This document shows positions 19,845-31,230 of a stretch of DNA of 64,000 nucleotides, piece by piece. Source of the stretch: Leptasterias polaris (taxonomy: Eukaryota > Echinodermata > Asteroidea > Forcipulatida > Asteriidae); contig JAZGTN010000025.1 in assembly GCA_037783415.1 (NCBI GenBank), positions 5,270,001-5,334,000 of the forward strand. Reading direction: 5' to 3'. The position numbers and the translations under genes were made by a program. The notes below the pieces were generated by a model. The model was given only the letters and a program-made list of their open reading frames with translations, made no database searches and was not told the origin of the DNA. Position 1 is the stretch's first letter. Each line of letters begins with the position of its first letter.

Positions 19845-20894
19845 GTTAACTCCGAATTTTCATGAAATCAGAAAGCAGGAAAATTTGCAAAGACCTGCTT
19901 TAAAATCTTAACAACGCTATACATTATATTCACAGGCAAACATGTGGATCTAGCATGGGCAGGAGAAGATTCCGCAAAGAGAAACCATATTCGCCAGAAA
20001 GCGGTGGATGTGTTTATGTAGCAATCTCAAAAATGCAAAGCGAAAGGTGATGTCCCACAATAGAAATTGTTACCACAGAGACGAGAAGTGAAAACCATAA
20101 ACCGACTCTTGTAGAGACAAAGTCTTCGGTTGACATCGATACCAACATGTATTGTTGGGTGAGGACATACGAGTACCATTATATACTATGCGCCACTATT
20201 CTATTCTGATACTGGATCCAACAGAAATGACTTCAGCGCAGTATCGTACTTGCGGTAAGTCACTGGAATGGTTACAGAGAGTCGTAGTCACCCCAAGGGA
20301 TTTGCAGGGGTGGGGAATAATACAATTACCGGACCAAGTTATACGGACTCTTTTCTGTGGTAATTGAGCGTCGCATGTTATAGGTCGACAAAATCCAACA
20401 CTTTCAAATTATACTAGACCAATCTGTTTGAGCTCAAATTGATATGTCCTGTAACAGGGTTTCCCGTCATTTACGGGACGAATTTACGCTTTTAGGCACT
20501 GGTTTTACCTGACGTCATGCTGACGTTTTGGCAACGTCGTTGATCGGAGATGTCCGTGGTGCGTGAACAAAATTGACGCTGGGCGTGTTAACAGTTCAGT
20601 TATGGTGAAAAACAGGATCTAACCAATGGATTTATCTATAAGCCAATACATTGTCAGTTCGCTGAAAAACCCTTCGCTCTTGAAAACATCTATTCACAGG
20701 TGAACAAAACAGTTGCTCGCCCTGGTCACATTTGTATGTGATTATTAAAACCGAAAATATAATAAGCTATTGCAAACTGCTTACCAACCAAAGGGACCTT
20801 TGGTGTAAATGCACAAAACTATTTAACATAGATTGGTGCAGTTACACCAGTATGCCCTATATGCCGGTTTATGGGTGCCGGTTGTCGTTTAGCC
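19845..20894. other. Unassigned stretch
   Basis: No supported feature. A short plus-strand open segment at 19937-20023 (KHVDLAWAGEDSAKRN..., then TAG) follows a TTCACAG acceptor-like site. It is too short to call. Confidence 0.3.
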
Positions 20895-20940
20895 TTCGAG
20901 AAAAACTCTGCTATGGTCGAAACGTCAGGCCATTATTGTT
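20895..20940 (+). repeat. CGAAACGT module fragment
   Basis: TCTGCTATGGTCGAAACGTC followed by AGGCCATTATTGTT is the degenerate end of the module also seen at 16591-16632 (minus) and 23430-23470. Confidence 0.4.
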
Positions 20941-23425
20941 AATTTTGTTGATAACTAAAACTAAACGGTTATTCCCGTTTATCACTTTTAGTCACCATCC
21001 TACCTCTTCTTTCGGTTGACTGACGTCGATGCTATGTACAGACATAGGACAAATTATACACACCTTGCAAAACTAAAAGCGTCCAAGTTTTCCAATAACC
21101 AGTGAGTTTTTACTGGGAATAAAGTTTAATGGAAATATAATTTCAAAAAGACAACGTCCACAAAAAACTTCCGTTACTATGCAAAGTTCTCTTTGGGACT
21201 TGTTGACGTGTGAACGAACTCTCTCCACTTTTGTGTAGAGAAGCTCTGATTATTAGCTACACGAGCATTACAGTAAGTACTTATCTCAATTGCAAGCCGT
21301 AATCTACTTTGATCGCTTGTTAAACGTATGTAAGTTTTACATTGTTTCTTAAGCTAATTGAGGTCGGAAACAATTTGCGAACAGTTCAAGACTCTGTTAA
21401 TGGAACGGAAGGTCGGATCAATTAAAGGGCTCCTTTTTGGGGGGGACGAAAATGACAACGGCGTTTACGCCCTAATTGCATTTAAGCTCCAAAGTACATT
21501 ATTTTAAAGTGATTTTTTATTAACTTGCCAATAAAAACAGACTGCTGGCTGATTCTTTATTTCCAAACTGCACAAAGCGAAGAGTAGAATATCCAATAAA
21601 GACAGAGCATTTTAAATTTCAGACACCTCCTACAAAAATTATTAATTAACTAGATAACTACCTCAACCACTATAGTTAAATCTATAAATTAAACCAATAA
21701 TTTAAGGTTAACAACAGGGTATTTTGCATTTTTATCTATAACACAATTGCTCATATTAAATGTACACAATGAAATTATGTTTCTCCGAAGCTACTTCATC
21801 TTCGCCATCCCCACATGTTAATCTTGCCTGTGTTTATAAAAGCAAACAACACCGAGTTTAATTCCACCAGAAACACATAGTTTAGCCAGTGTGCCTTCTT
21901 TAAATATGTTAAGTCATATCGATTAAAAACGGGGGTAGACAGAAAAAAGGTCATCCGGAACGAAATCCACCGGAAGGAAGATCACAACCTTCTCGGTTAG
22001 TCTCGTCCTGATCACGGCATGCCCCGATACGTGGCTAGAAAATCAAAATTCAACCGTAAAGAGTACAGTGACAGGAAACATGACTGAATGTGGGGACTTC
22101 CCCCGTACAGCAGTCTTCACATACCCCCTTCATTTCCCGTATTGTACAAAGAGATCATTTTGTTTATTCCCTGGCATTAATTCCCAGAGCACTGACAGCT
22201 GCACTTGGCATAATATTTATACACATATGGAGGAAACTGACAGCGGGTCCCCGGTGGATCACTCAGAGTCCTTTTCGTGTTAATTGCAGCCCAAATTCAG
22301 TTTGTACGGGAAATCACGGTCACACTTTCAAAACATCAAACAAAAAAAGTAATAATAATAAAAATATATAAACAAGAGAGAGAGAGATAGGGGAGAGAGG
22401 GGGAGAGGAAAAATTGAAAATAAATAAATAAGAGAGACAAAAATATATGTAGGAATATAAAGCAGCAGCAGTATTAAAAACGCTGCTTTACCAACTATAT
22501 TGAAAGGTGTGCATACTTTATGGAAATGGTGTCGATCTAATTTATAATGAAGTTCCGTTCTCTATAAGAATTCATTATCTTGGAATACTGAGAAATTCGC
22601 AGAAACTGCATTTGAATACATTGTCTCAGTTTCATTGTTTCGATATCAATCAAAACAACCACATATAGGAAAGTCCTCATTTTGTATGACCATAATTATA
22701 TCGTTTATCATTAATGGGGTTTTATTGTTATGTAATGTTTTTTGGATGTAATGTTTATTGTTTGTAATTTGCTGTAAATTACTTTTGATGTGTGTAGCAT
22801 TGAATATACAACATTCTTGTTGCACCTTTTCTCTCGAAAGAGTGCATGTGACCTTCTGCTTAGAGACAAAAAGTTGTACCTTGCGTGCTCGAAGGGGTTT
22901 TGGAGCATTCAAATCTTTTTCCGGGCACATATCAATTTACAAAGTTCTATGGCACGTTTATTGGAAATAGGAGTATGGGAATGTTAGTACTAAACAAAAT
23001 CTTGATAATAAAACAAAAGTAAATATGTGTCATCCCGTCAGGGTAAAAATCGACATTTGTGATTGGGTGAGGAAACCGCAAGGGCTATCGTAGAGTTGTT
23101 AAACAGACCAAACCCAACACCTAAGAACTTTCATCGTGTTATACTGATCAGATTTCCTTTAACGAGTTCTCATCGGTTTTGAACACGTTCATATAATGTT
23201 CCTTTAGATTTGCAAAATGGAAATGAGAACTCAGTGCCGAGGGTGGGGAAGTTTTACTGTAAATGGCAGTATTGACTGATTTTGAGATTGAAACAAAAAA
23301 TGCTTTCGTGTTTAACTACACCTTATTTTAAAGATTCTTCGATCATTACCGATAAATGTTCAAAGCTTTCAGCAGAAAATGTTTGTATAAATCAGAAATA
23401 ATGAATGTTCATCCAGTGTATTGAA
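20941..23425. other. Long unassigned AT-rich stretch with a (GA)n tract
   Basis: A GAGAGAGAGATAGGGG purine tract lies at 22374-22408, with AAATAAATAAATAAG nearby. No repeat family shared with the rest of the window, RNA gene or coding exon was identified in 2.5 kb. Confidence 0.35.
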
Positions 23426-23678
23426 TGTTTCCTGACGATGACTAGAACAAGCATAGTCGAAACGTTGAGACCAATTAAGAACCCACTCCGCGGCAGTGAA
23501 GCTGACAACGAGAAGTCCCCTCGATCCGAAAGTGTAGTCACGGCCGATTTCCTACCTTCTGCCCAGGTAGTAATTAATAATCAGGACAGTTCTTTTCAGA
23601 ACTAAGTAGTCTCCCGAGTTCCGAAATCATATCTGCGGCAGTAGAATAAATAACAAGAAAAGTTCTAACAGAACAAAT
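23426..23678 (+). repeat. CGAAACGT-module repeat with following body
   Basis: It starts CCTGACGATGACTAG, with a GACTA/TAGTC stem and then GTCGAAACGTTGAG. It continues with CCACTCCGCGGCAGTGAAGC and similar words. A 66-codon plus frame across it is likely repeat-derived. It runs straight into the tRNA-Lys-like SINE at 23682. Confidence 0.45.
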
Positions 23679-23681
23679 TCT

Positions 23682-23890
23682 GATCCCTGGCTACACGGCA
23701 GTTTACGGTTGAATTGCTTCTGACTGGCACCCCCGAACAAAGATATTGACAAAAGAGGGAGACCACCAACATAGGGCTAGATAGCTCAGTTAAAAGAGCG
23801 CTGGTACGTTAATCTGGAGGTCGTTGGTTCAAATCCCGCTCTAGTCAATTCTTCTTTGTTCAACCCCAAAATCAGAACGAATCCCCCACA
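23682..23890 (+). mobile_element. tRNA-Lys-like SINE with an upstream leader
   Basis: The leader, about 93 bp (GATCCCTGGCTACACGGCAG through GACAAAAGAGGGAGACCA), precedes a tRNA-like head at 23775-23846. The head has A box TAGCTCAGTTAAAAGAGC and B box GGTTCAAATCC, and GGCTAGA pairs with TCTAGTC. The same leader plus head start recurs at 59707-59818. A leader upstream of the Pol III head is unusual for a SINE. Confidence 0.65.
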
Positions 23891-24299
23891 GCAAAGTAGA
23901 TACACACATGGTGTTACCACAAATTTAATATACATTGGTACCTCACCAGGCAATGCCTCAAAACCCACATATAGTGATGCAAGGCATATGCTTTTCTGAA
24001 GAAAAAGAAGAAAATGAAAATACAAAAAAACAAAAACAAAACCAAAAACGTTGCTTGTGTGTATCATACTCGGAAGTCTCGTTGACTGAAATAGATCATC
24101 GTACTTTGAGTTGCAGAACACGCTCTACAAAGTATCCTCTTCCCGTCAGTCTTATTCATTCCCTCAAGCTCAGACAATTCTTTTCAGTAATGGATGCTAG
24201 GCTATACTGCTCAGAAATTAAAGTGATGGAACATGCAGGGCTGGAACATGCAGGGCCAGTTTTCACTAATTTTTTTGATACCGTAAAATAAATCAACAT
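23891..24299. other. Unassigned stretch
   Basis: Contains an imperfect short duplication GGAACATGCAGGGCT / GGAACATGCAGGGCC at about 24228-24258. The overlapping frames are SINE and A-rich by-products. Confidence 0.35.
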
Positions 24300-24340
24300 T
24301 ACCAAAGGGTGTTAAACTAGCACTAATCTCTGCCAAACAA

Positions 24341-24563
24341 TAGACCCTTCCCATGAAATATGCTAATTACATTCACGCATGCGTACAGACCCTGCTGGTT
24401 GGCAAACGCCATAGAGTTATGCACTAAGTAGACGCACAAGCGCGTCTGCGTCACGCCACCATCAGCCCCACACAAAAAGGGGCAATGTTCCATCATTTTG
24501 CCAACCAGCAGTGTAAGTGCGCACGCGTGATGTGCAATTTAAATATCTCATGGGAAGGGTCTA
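24341..24563. mobile_element. Family B MITE, complete, nested in family A
   Basis: The ends are TAGACCCTTCCCATGA and TCATGGGAAGGGTCTA, with inner arms CTGCTGGTTGGCAAACG and TTTTGCCAACCAGCAG. It is about 223 bp, flanked by TA. A partial relative is at 4972-5146. Confidence 0.8.
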
Positions 24564-24640
24564 TTACATTGGTATTATTTGAACAACCAATGATGTTAAT
24601 GTTTGATTCTCTCATTGACAACACCCATGGTTTAAATCTA

Positions 24641-25347
24641 TAGACTGTGCAAGTCTCGCGCGTATCCGAACGAGAAAACACGTCAAATGAAGAACATTTT
24701 TATTTCTGAAATTAAATCTTTGTTTTAAATTATATCTCATGACAAAATCTGAACAACAAAAATAAATCATTACAATTTTATGAAAAGTTTTAGCTTTTGA
24801 AAAAAAAAAATACAATAGTGTGTATATTATTATTGGAAAACATTTTTAACTCTGGGACAAGGATGCCTATTTGATGTTAACTTTTTAGAAACCCCTTACG
24901 CGGATTCGTGAAGGTCAAACGGGTCTGAAATGGACCCGTATCGCAGTTTAAAGAGGATGCTAACGCCTCAACAACCATAGACTGCAATGAAAAGGGTTTG
25001 CTTTGCAATTACAGCATCTGGCGATTATAATTGCGTATCCAAAACAAGCGTTTACGTAAGTTTTATGATCGGAGGCGAGCACAAAATTCTTAATATTTTG
25101 CAATAACCGGAAGCTGAGGTCAAGTTTAATTCTTGGGTTTTCTTCGTTATATTGTTGAATTGGTTTTACTTTCATATTTTGTTATCACTTAGTATTACAT
25201 TCCTAACAACATGTATACTTTTCTAGGTCATAACCTACGTTAAACTAAAATAGTTGACGAAACAAAATCTCGCCCACGTAAAACTCCAAATGGTTGGGAC
25301 CACTATGGTCCCGGAAGTTCGAATGCGCGCGAGACTTGCACAGTCTA
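24641..25347. mobile_element. Family C TIR element, complete, nested in family A
   Basis: The left end TAGACTGTGCAAGTCTCGCG is mirrored by CGCGAGACTTGCACAGTCTA on the right, a repeat of more than 20 bp that continues as GTATCCGAAC/GTTCGAATGC. It is 707 bp with TA at the borders. The 71-codon minus frame inside (24960-25175) shows no transposase motif. Terminal fragments occur at about 31145-31200 and 48995-49060. Confidence 0.8.
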
Positions 25348-25374
25348 TTAACACCCCAGTTGTTGCAGTGCAGT

Positions 25375-25697
25375 GATAAATATTCATTATTCTTGCTCAA
25401 AGTACAGTTAGGATTATTTTTGAGTACGGATGGTTTTCACCGTTTACCTGCACGGATATGTTAGGGTCTAGCGGTAGAACTAAACTTTGGGGAGTCCCTT
25501 GCAGTACGAAATAAGTGGATCAAGGTTTCACTCTAAAACCGACAGAAAGAACAAAAATCATTCTTCCCTTTCCTATCTTTTCACCAGAAAGATTTAACAA
25601 CTAAGAAGTTTTCATGAACCAGTCTATATAAGAAGCACCGTAATTTAGTATCTCACGTAATTGTAAAAGGCAAACTGTCAATTTTTTTACTATTGTA
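25375..25697. other. Unassigned stretch
   Basis: Nothing supported. Confidence 0.3.
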
Positions 25698-25930
25698 GAA
25701 GGAGCCCCTAAAGGGACAGATAAAGTAAAATAAATAATAATATTAATACAAAATAATAATAATAACAATACAATTAACAAATGAAAAAAGTAAAGAAAAA
25801 CACCGAAATAATTTCGTGCGCTCAAAAAAGGGTTGTTCCCTCGAAATATTATCTCGAGGGAACGTTTTTGTTTGTTTTGTTTTTTACCTTTTTAATTTGT
25901 ATTTTACCTATCCCTTTAGGGGCTCCGTAC
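25698..25930. mobile_element. Family G inverted repeat with GGAGCCCCTAAAGGGAC ends
   Basis: GGAGCCCCTAAAGGGACAGA at the left and TATCCCTTTAGGGGCTCC at the right are inverted repeats. A second palindrome GTTCCCTCGA/TCGAGGGAAC lies inside at about 25832-25863. The same terminal word, as GTCAGGGGCTCCG, occurs at about 46687. Confidence 0.65.
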
Positions 25931-26410
25931 TAATTGGGTATAGTGGAAGCTGGAAAGAAAGAAAAAAATAAAGAAAAATAAATAAATATGAAGATTAAAA
26001 CACAATCGATTTGATCGATTAAAAGCAATGCCCATACCTTTCTAAATATATTACTTACGGACAACTTGGCGCAGCCGCTGATAACAACTGTGCATTACTT
26101 GTCTAGCCCTTTTTGCAAATTGCAATCTGCGATGATTTCCTTCAGTGCAATTGACATGTTATGTCCGCAGAACTAAACAGCTCAACGATGACTGCAATGG
26201 TTCCTAACGGGGCGGTGCCGTCGTGCATTAGGGTAAAAGCTTTTGAAATATTATGGAGATTTCCGTTTTACTGGAAAAGCACTTCATCTGTCGAGACCAT
26301 TCTTGACATAGTTACAGTGCATAATACGGTTGCGTTATATGGAATTTCTTTAACGTACTCAGAATTTCTCCAGGTATAAAATGATTTTTCACCATGTGGG
26401 AACAACTTCG
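25931..26410. other. Unassigned stretch
   Basis: The plus frame at 26161-26379 (72 codons) is not recognised and lacks splice context that I would trust. No repeat was found. Confidence 0.3.
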
Positions 26411-26414
26411 TGGC

Positions 26415-26545
26415 GTGTCGTGGCCGAGCGGTCTAGATCACCGGACCTAAGCTCTGGTGTTTTCAGCAGCAGAGTGTGGGTTCGATACCCGGTCATGACA
26501 CTTGTGCCCCTGAGCAAGGCACTTAACCATAATTGCTTCGAAAAA
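26415..26545 (+). mobile_element. tRNA-Leu-like SINE head and start of body
   Basis: The 26415-26501 head is class II tRNA-like. GTGTCGT pairs with ATGACAC, the A box is TGGCCGAGCGGTCTAGA, the anticodon stem is CCGGA/TCTGG with TAA in the loop, there is an extended variable arm, and the B box is GGTTCGATACC. The SINE body CCCTGAGCAAGGCACTTAAC follows, then breaks off near 26545. The same head lies at 4855-4935. Confidence 0.7.
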
Positions 26546-26854
26546 GTTGGGAAGGTAGTGCATTCTGCTCTACCAGCCAGGCTCCTAGTGGATGATACCC
26601 ATGCCTACATCCTTATGGACTGTGAAGGGGGTAACCCCGTTTTAGCCCCAGAAGTAGGAGGCAACGTGCCCCTGGTGTCAATTGATTTGAGTCGATAGCC
26701 CAAATCAGTTATGTGTAGCCCTCACCTTGAAGTGGCCGTCCGTGGCCTTGTGAGTAAGGCGATATCTCATTAAAAAAACCAAAAAAAAACTAATGTGGGT
26801 TTGAGTGGACTTATTCTTCTATTAAATTGTCCACTAAAATTGCTTACTCTCTGG
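26546..26854. other. SINE-flanking sequence ending in an A-rich tail
   Basis: It ends with an A-rich run after GATATCTCATTAAA at about 26761-26790, which may be the SINE tail. A plus-strand frame here is SINE-derived. Confidence 0.35.
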
Positions 26855-27059
26855 TCAGAGAACACCCGGAGCTGATTCTCACAGAGTGCGGACGCATTTT
26901 CGGATCAGCGCGGCCCGTCAAACTGACCAGGAATTTTGATGAGTGTCCGATAATCCTGGGGCTTTTTCCCAGACCTCGGTCTTATATGGTCCGGCTCCGG
27001 CTCTAGACTCCGTAATCTGTTTGATGTTAAAGCACGATACACACTGCTCCACGTTCATA

Positions 27060-27355
27060 ATGTTCAGAATTGACCTGCCCGTGAGGCCAGATGACCCATT
27101 GACCCTGAATCTGTGTCTAAATTACCCAGAAAGGAGTTAAAATGATGAAGAGTCTGATTTAAAATCAATTTTTAAAAACCACATTCCGGGTGAGTATGAT
27201 CCGAACTATGTGTCTAGTTGAAATGGGTCAAAATTACGCAAAATCTGATTTGAAATCCATTTTTGAAAACCACGTTCCGGGTCAGCGTGAACCGGAAATG
27301 GGTCAGCTCCCGGACCCGTGATCCGGGTCAATTCTGACCCCAAAACGTATTTAAT
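27060..27355. mobile_element. Family F MITE with an internal duplication
   Basis: Two side-by-side copies of about 85-95 bp share GTCTGATTTAAAATCAATTT-like and CCGGGTCAGCGTGAACC-like segments. The element ends with GTGATCCGGGTCAATTCTG. Weaker family words also lie at 26860-26975. Confidence 0.6.
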
Positions 27356-27497
27356 GTAGTACGCATGCTGACTGAATATACAGGGATTACCAAACACTGT
27401 AGTAAGGTAAGCGCATATACATAAGAACCATGTTTTCTCGTATACTGCCGTTACCCTACGCGCATACTTTGCTAGAATTCAACCCAATCACTGCGGA

Positions 27498-27515
27498 CTG
27501 GGGGGGGGGGGGGGA
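27498..27515 (+). repeat. Poly-G tract
   Basis: A run of about 15 G within ACTGGGG...GAAAGCC. Confidence 0.8.
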
Positions 27516-28000
27516 AAGCCGACGGTAAGAGATGCGTCATTTTTATTGAGCAATATTGAGTTGTGCCGCTCGTTTGCCGTTCATCTACTCGCAAATGTTT
27601 CGCATTTGACTGTCAGACAGTTCACACACCCACATGGACACGGAATTCTGCTACGTCGAATCAAGCAAATGGAATTGGAACGGCCCCTGTTGGAGACCTT
27701 GTGTTTGACCATGAGCTATTTCGGATCTAATTCATTTGACGTTTGAAACTCCTGTCCATAAGACCGCCACATTAATCATTTGCAATTATAGATGACAAGG
27801 AAATAAAATTTCAAGAGGGCTGGTTTCATTCTCATTTTACTTTAATATAATACATAATTGAGTTTGAATGAAAGGCAACTCAACTCTGATCGGCAATTAT
27901 TGTGCTGGTTAAACAATATTAAAGGGAGGCACACCATGATTCAGTTGTATAAAATCAGCAAAAGCAGGACATTTAAAAAAGAACGATGTCAGATAAATTA
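27516..28000. other. Unassigned stretch
   Basis: Nothing supported. Confidence 0.3.
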
Positions 28001-28009
28001 CACTTGATT

Positions 28010-28170
28010 TGAGTTGAGTCTATTCGGATAAAATACAGCAAGAACATGGGGACACAAATCGAATACAAGAAAGACAAATTAATTTTCAAAATGTTTACAT
28101 TAATCGATTACATTTGAATTTGTTCTAATAAAATACAGCAAGAAAGTGGAAATAACAATTGAATACAACT
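28010..28170 (+). repeat. Diverged tandem duplication around AAAATACAGCAAGAA
   Basis: AAAATACAGCAAGAA occurs at about 28030 and again at about 28130, each followed by AATCGAATACAA or AATTGAATACAA and preceded by ATTACACTTG or ATTACATTTG. This points to an old duplication of about 100 bp. Confidence 0.5.
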
Positions 28171-29987
28171 AAATTAAAACAAAAGTAGAAAACAAGAAAG
28201 AAAACCCCCAGAAAATATCAAAGAATAGTCCCCAAAAGTCAGCCAATAATTTAGACTTGGGCTATTTCCATCGGTTCTTACAGAAAACGGCAAAAATACA
28301 GACTTAGAGATTTTAAGCGTTGATGGATAAATAAAGCGGGGAAAATTAGAAATATTAATATATAAAAAAAGCAACAAAAGTTAATTAGTTATTTAATTAG
28401 TTACTTTTCAACAGCTCTGATGACGTGATGTTCGAAAGCAATACATTGTGACTTCCTCCCCTTTGTTAGAAATTTTTGTTTTAATGGTTTTGTCCAAGAT
28501 TAAGTTTGCTTGAAATAATACTAACATAATTTATTTACATTAATACTAATAGCCTATAAAACAGCCATTGGCCCAAGTACAAATTTAATAATTGAACTTA
28601 TTGCAGTCGAATGAACATTTCTGAATTAGACTGGAAACACTGAAAACCCAATCTATAGACTGACGTGAGTGTGTAAAATCTACACTGTACAGCAAGGTCG
28701 AGCACATGCACATCAAACCAGTATTTATCTTTAATTTCAGACTGGAACATAAAACAAACAACTAGAACTCCTCTTTCTCACAGTCAAAGTCGTGTAACCG
28801 TTACTCCCTAGACGTCACTGTCTACCATACCAGCACGCCAAGGTTGAATGAAATCTATTTTTGAAAAACAAAATAAAATAAAAATGTCGGATGGCATCGC
28901 AACTGTCAAGGTTATGAAGGAAGCACATCCCGCAGATACACGGCCAAGCGAACACAACACGTGCACGACACTACATTTTTTTGAATGGCAAAATAGACAC
29001 GTGCAACACACGTTTTGAATGACACAAAACAATGCGTGGTAAACCATAATACCATTTGTATAACCCATGTATTTGTTAATCTCACACCAGCAGTCAATGT
29101 ACTTTCTGACACCTTTCCCATGTCACTTTTGCCGATGGACAGTTCTTCCCATTGCTTGAATGATAAACTCACAGAAACAGTCAAATATAGTGACATATGG
29201 AACGGAGTAATGAAACGCAACATCGCACATAGGAACACATGTATCGTGCTTCCGCGGATACCCACCCGTATCTTCACCATCTAATTATTTTGGGTGATCA
29301 ACCGTTATCTGGTGTAATTGAAAGAAATTAAATTGAAGTATAATGTGTGCGGATAAAATGGAATCAGAAAATAGAGCAGTGCAAAAGCCGATAAGACGGT
29401 GCGAGAGAAAAAGAAATGTGGCATGTGGGATGGGACTTGTGTATGAGCATAACACCTTCTGGTATAGGACTATAATATGCAGCTGCGTGCTGGTGAAGTT
29501 GTTATATGTGAAGTTAAACCCATGGGGATATCGCAATGGCACGAACATGTGCTTAACTGTACCCTGGTTGTTGGACATTAGCTGCGTTCAGTGGGAATTC
29601 ATGTAATTTACAACCTGACATTTCAGAGTGTCGGGTTTTAAGTATTTCTACAAGATACCAACGATGGAGAAAGTATATGTCCATCAATCATATCAGTTGG
29701 CTTTGTGCTTAATGTGCAGACAGCCAGTAGCCTATGCATACTTAGAAAGAATACTGTAATTGGTGTTTTTTATACTAATGTTCTTTTGTTCTTTTTTTTC
29801 ATGCCACCTGTTCCTTACTAGTTTTGTATTTATTAGAGTAAAAGTTTGAATGTTGATTATACTTTTCATTCCAAATTTTGTATTTACTTTTCGTTATTTC
29901 TTTATTTCATTTAACAAATTTATTTAATTTTATTTATTAATCTTAATCATTATTATTTGGTTATTATCATTATTATATACCTATACC

Positions 29988-29990
<3 letters not shown>
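28171..29990. other. Unassigned stretch with overlapping unrecognised frames
   Basis: At 28808-29606, frames of 86-122 codons lie on both strands. None has a domain I recognise or a convincing pair of splice sites, so I do not call a gene. No window-wide repeat was found. Confidence 0.35.

Positions 29991-30015
<25 letters not shown>
29990..30015 (+). repeat. (AT)n microsatellite
   Basis: TATATATATATATATATATA at about 29991-30014. Confidence 0.9.
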
Positions 30016-30020
<5 letters not shown>

Positions 30021-30627
30021 AATTGTTTTACTCATTTAGTTTTCGCATATTAAAGACATCAGTGGGATAATTTTTACAATGGACAAAAAGGCATATAATC
30101 ACAAAAAGACACCAACAATTAAATTTATGTTTTTATCAATAAAGAACAGAGTACCTGCATAATTTATGTAACTGTTTAACATAGTTTTAATTTGTTGTGC
30201 CTTTCAAAGATTGACATAAAAATACCCAAGCTATATTGATTCCTGATCCATGCTCATTAGGGTCTGACCTGTTTTAGGTCACCAGGTCCAAGTCCAAGGA
30301 CTGAACAAAGAAATGAAATAAATAAAATTGTAGTTATTATGCATAATACTTTTGGTATTATAACACAAAAAGACCTCAACTTAATACAAAATAATAAACA
30401 TAAAAATAAATAAAAAATACCCCACCCAAAACTTAAATACAAACAAAATAATAAAAACAAGAAAAACTTCAAAAAAAGTAAAAAAACAACAACATTTATA
30501 TTGAACGATGAATTTATTACTTTATTAAAAAAAGCAACAAAAATAAATTGTAACTGAGATATACCCACTCAAGGTAACCAAGAATAAGTTGACACACTTA
30601 CAAATAGTTATAAACAACTCGTTATAC
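30016..30627. other. AT-rich unassigned stretch
   Basis: It includes a small family-F-like fragment (GGGTCTGACCTGTTTTAGG) at 30260-30280 and many AATAAA-like words. No coding signal. Confidence 0.35.
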
Positions 30628-30745
30628 TCTGCACATGGGTCCCGGGAGGCCTGACCTATTTCTTGGTCCATATGACCCGGAATCTGTGTCAAAATGACCC
30701 ACAAATGGGTCAATCGCAAGGAAAAATTCGAGCTGAAAACCCATT
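30628..30745. mobile_element. Family F MITE fragment
   Basis: GGTCCCGGGAGGCCTGACC, TATGACCCGGAATCTG and TGACCCACAAATGGGTC show the alternating GGGTC/GACCC pattern. Confidence 0.55.
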
Positions 30746-31144
30746 TTAACAAGCCAGCAAAAGAGTGCTTAAAGAGTCAAAGCAATTTTCGGAACGTGTG
30801 TGTAAGCAAAAAGGTATAAGTTGTATCCATTGAGTAAACAATATTTGTATTCACAATTTTGCGACTTGTTGTTACGGAGATACGGTGGTTTGCACCTTTG
30901 ATCTCACCTGTTCACACTTTGACCGGGATCACCAACCCCTATAATCCACTATAACATTGACCACACGATGAGCGATCAACACTTGATGATATTGAAAACA
31001 TCCAATAAGGTAACAGAGTGCCCGGTGCCGCATGGGTTCTGCTGGAGACGACTGCCGCATGGGTTTTACTGTGGAGATGACGAGTTGACGCTGAGAGATG
31101 AGAACAAGACAATAATCCGTAAAGTGTGGAAGGAGGTCACTCGT

Positions 31145-31205
31145 AGTCTCGCGCGTATTCGAACTTCGGGGACCAAGTTGGTCCCAACCATAATTTGAAG
31201 TTTAC
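31145..31205 (+). repeat. Family C terminal fragment
   Basis: GTCTCGCGCGTATTCGAACT followed by GGTCCCAACCATAATTTG matches the reverse complement of the right end of the 24641-25347 element, including its GGTCCCAACCAT block. Confidence 0.6.
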
Positions 31206-31230
31206 AAGTTGTAATTCAGTTTCTTCAAAT

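Larger units (their letters stand above)
24300..25374. mobile_element. Family A MITE split by two nested insertions
   Basis: The three family A pieces are 24300-24340, 24564-24640 and 25348-25374. They read in order as in 6596-6779: GGGTGTTAAACTAGCAC; GGTATTATTTGAAC and CATTGACAACACCCATGG; then AACACCCCAGTTGTTGCAG. Elements B and C interrupt them. The left terminal repeat of A is not clear. Confidence 0.7.

Noticed and set aside
19937..20023. Short terminal-exon-like segment after TTCACAG
   Set aside because: Only about 28 codons with no partner exon upstream; expected by chance at this length.
23786..24121. 111-codon minus-strand frame ending AGFEPTTSRL
   Set aside because: That ending is the usual reverse translation of a tRNA-derived B box; it is a SINE artefact.
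26415..26501. tRNA-Leu gene (TAA anticodon)
   Set aside because: The cloverleaf is recognisable, but the loop and arms are mutated and a SINE body follows; a related copy is at 4855.
28808..29606. Cluster of 86-122-codon frames on both strands
   Set aside because: The frames overlap on opposite strands, none is recognised and no reliable splice signals frame them.
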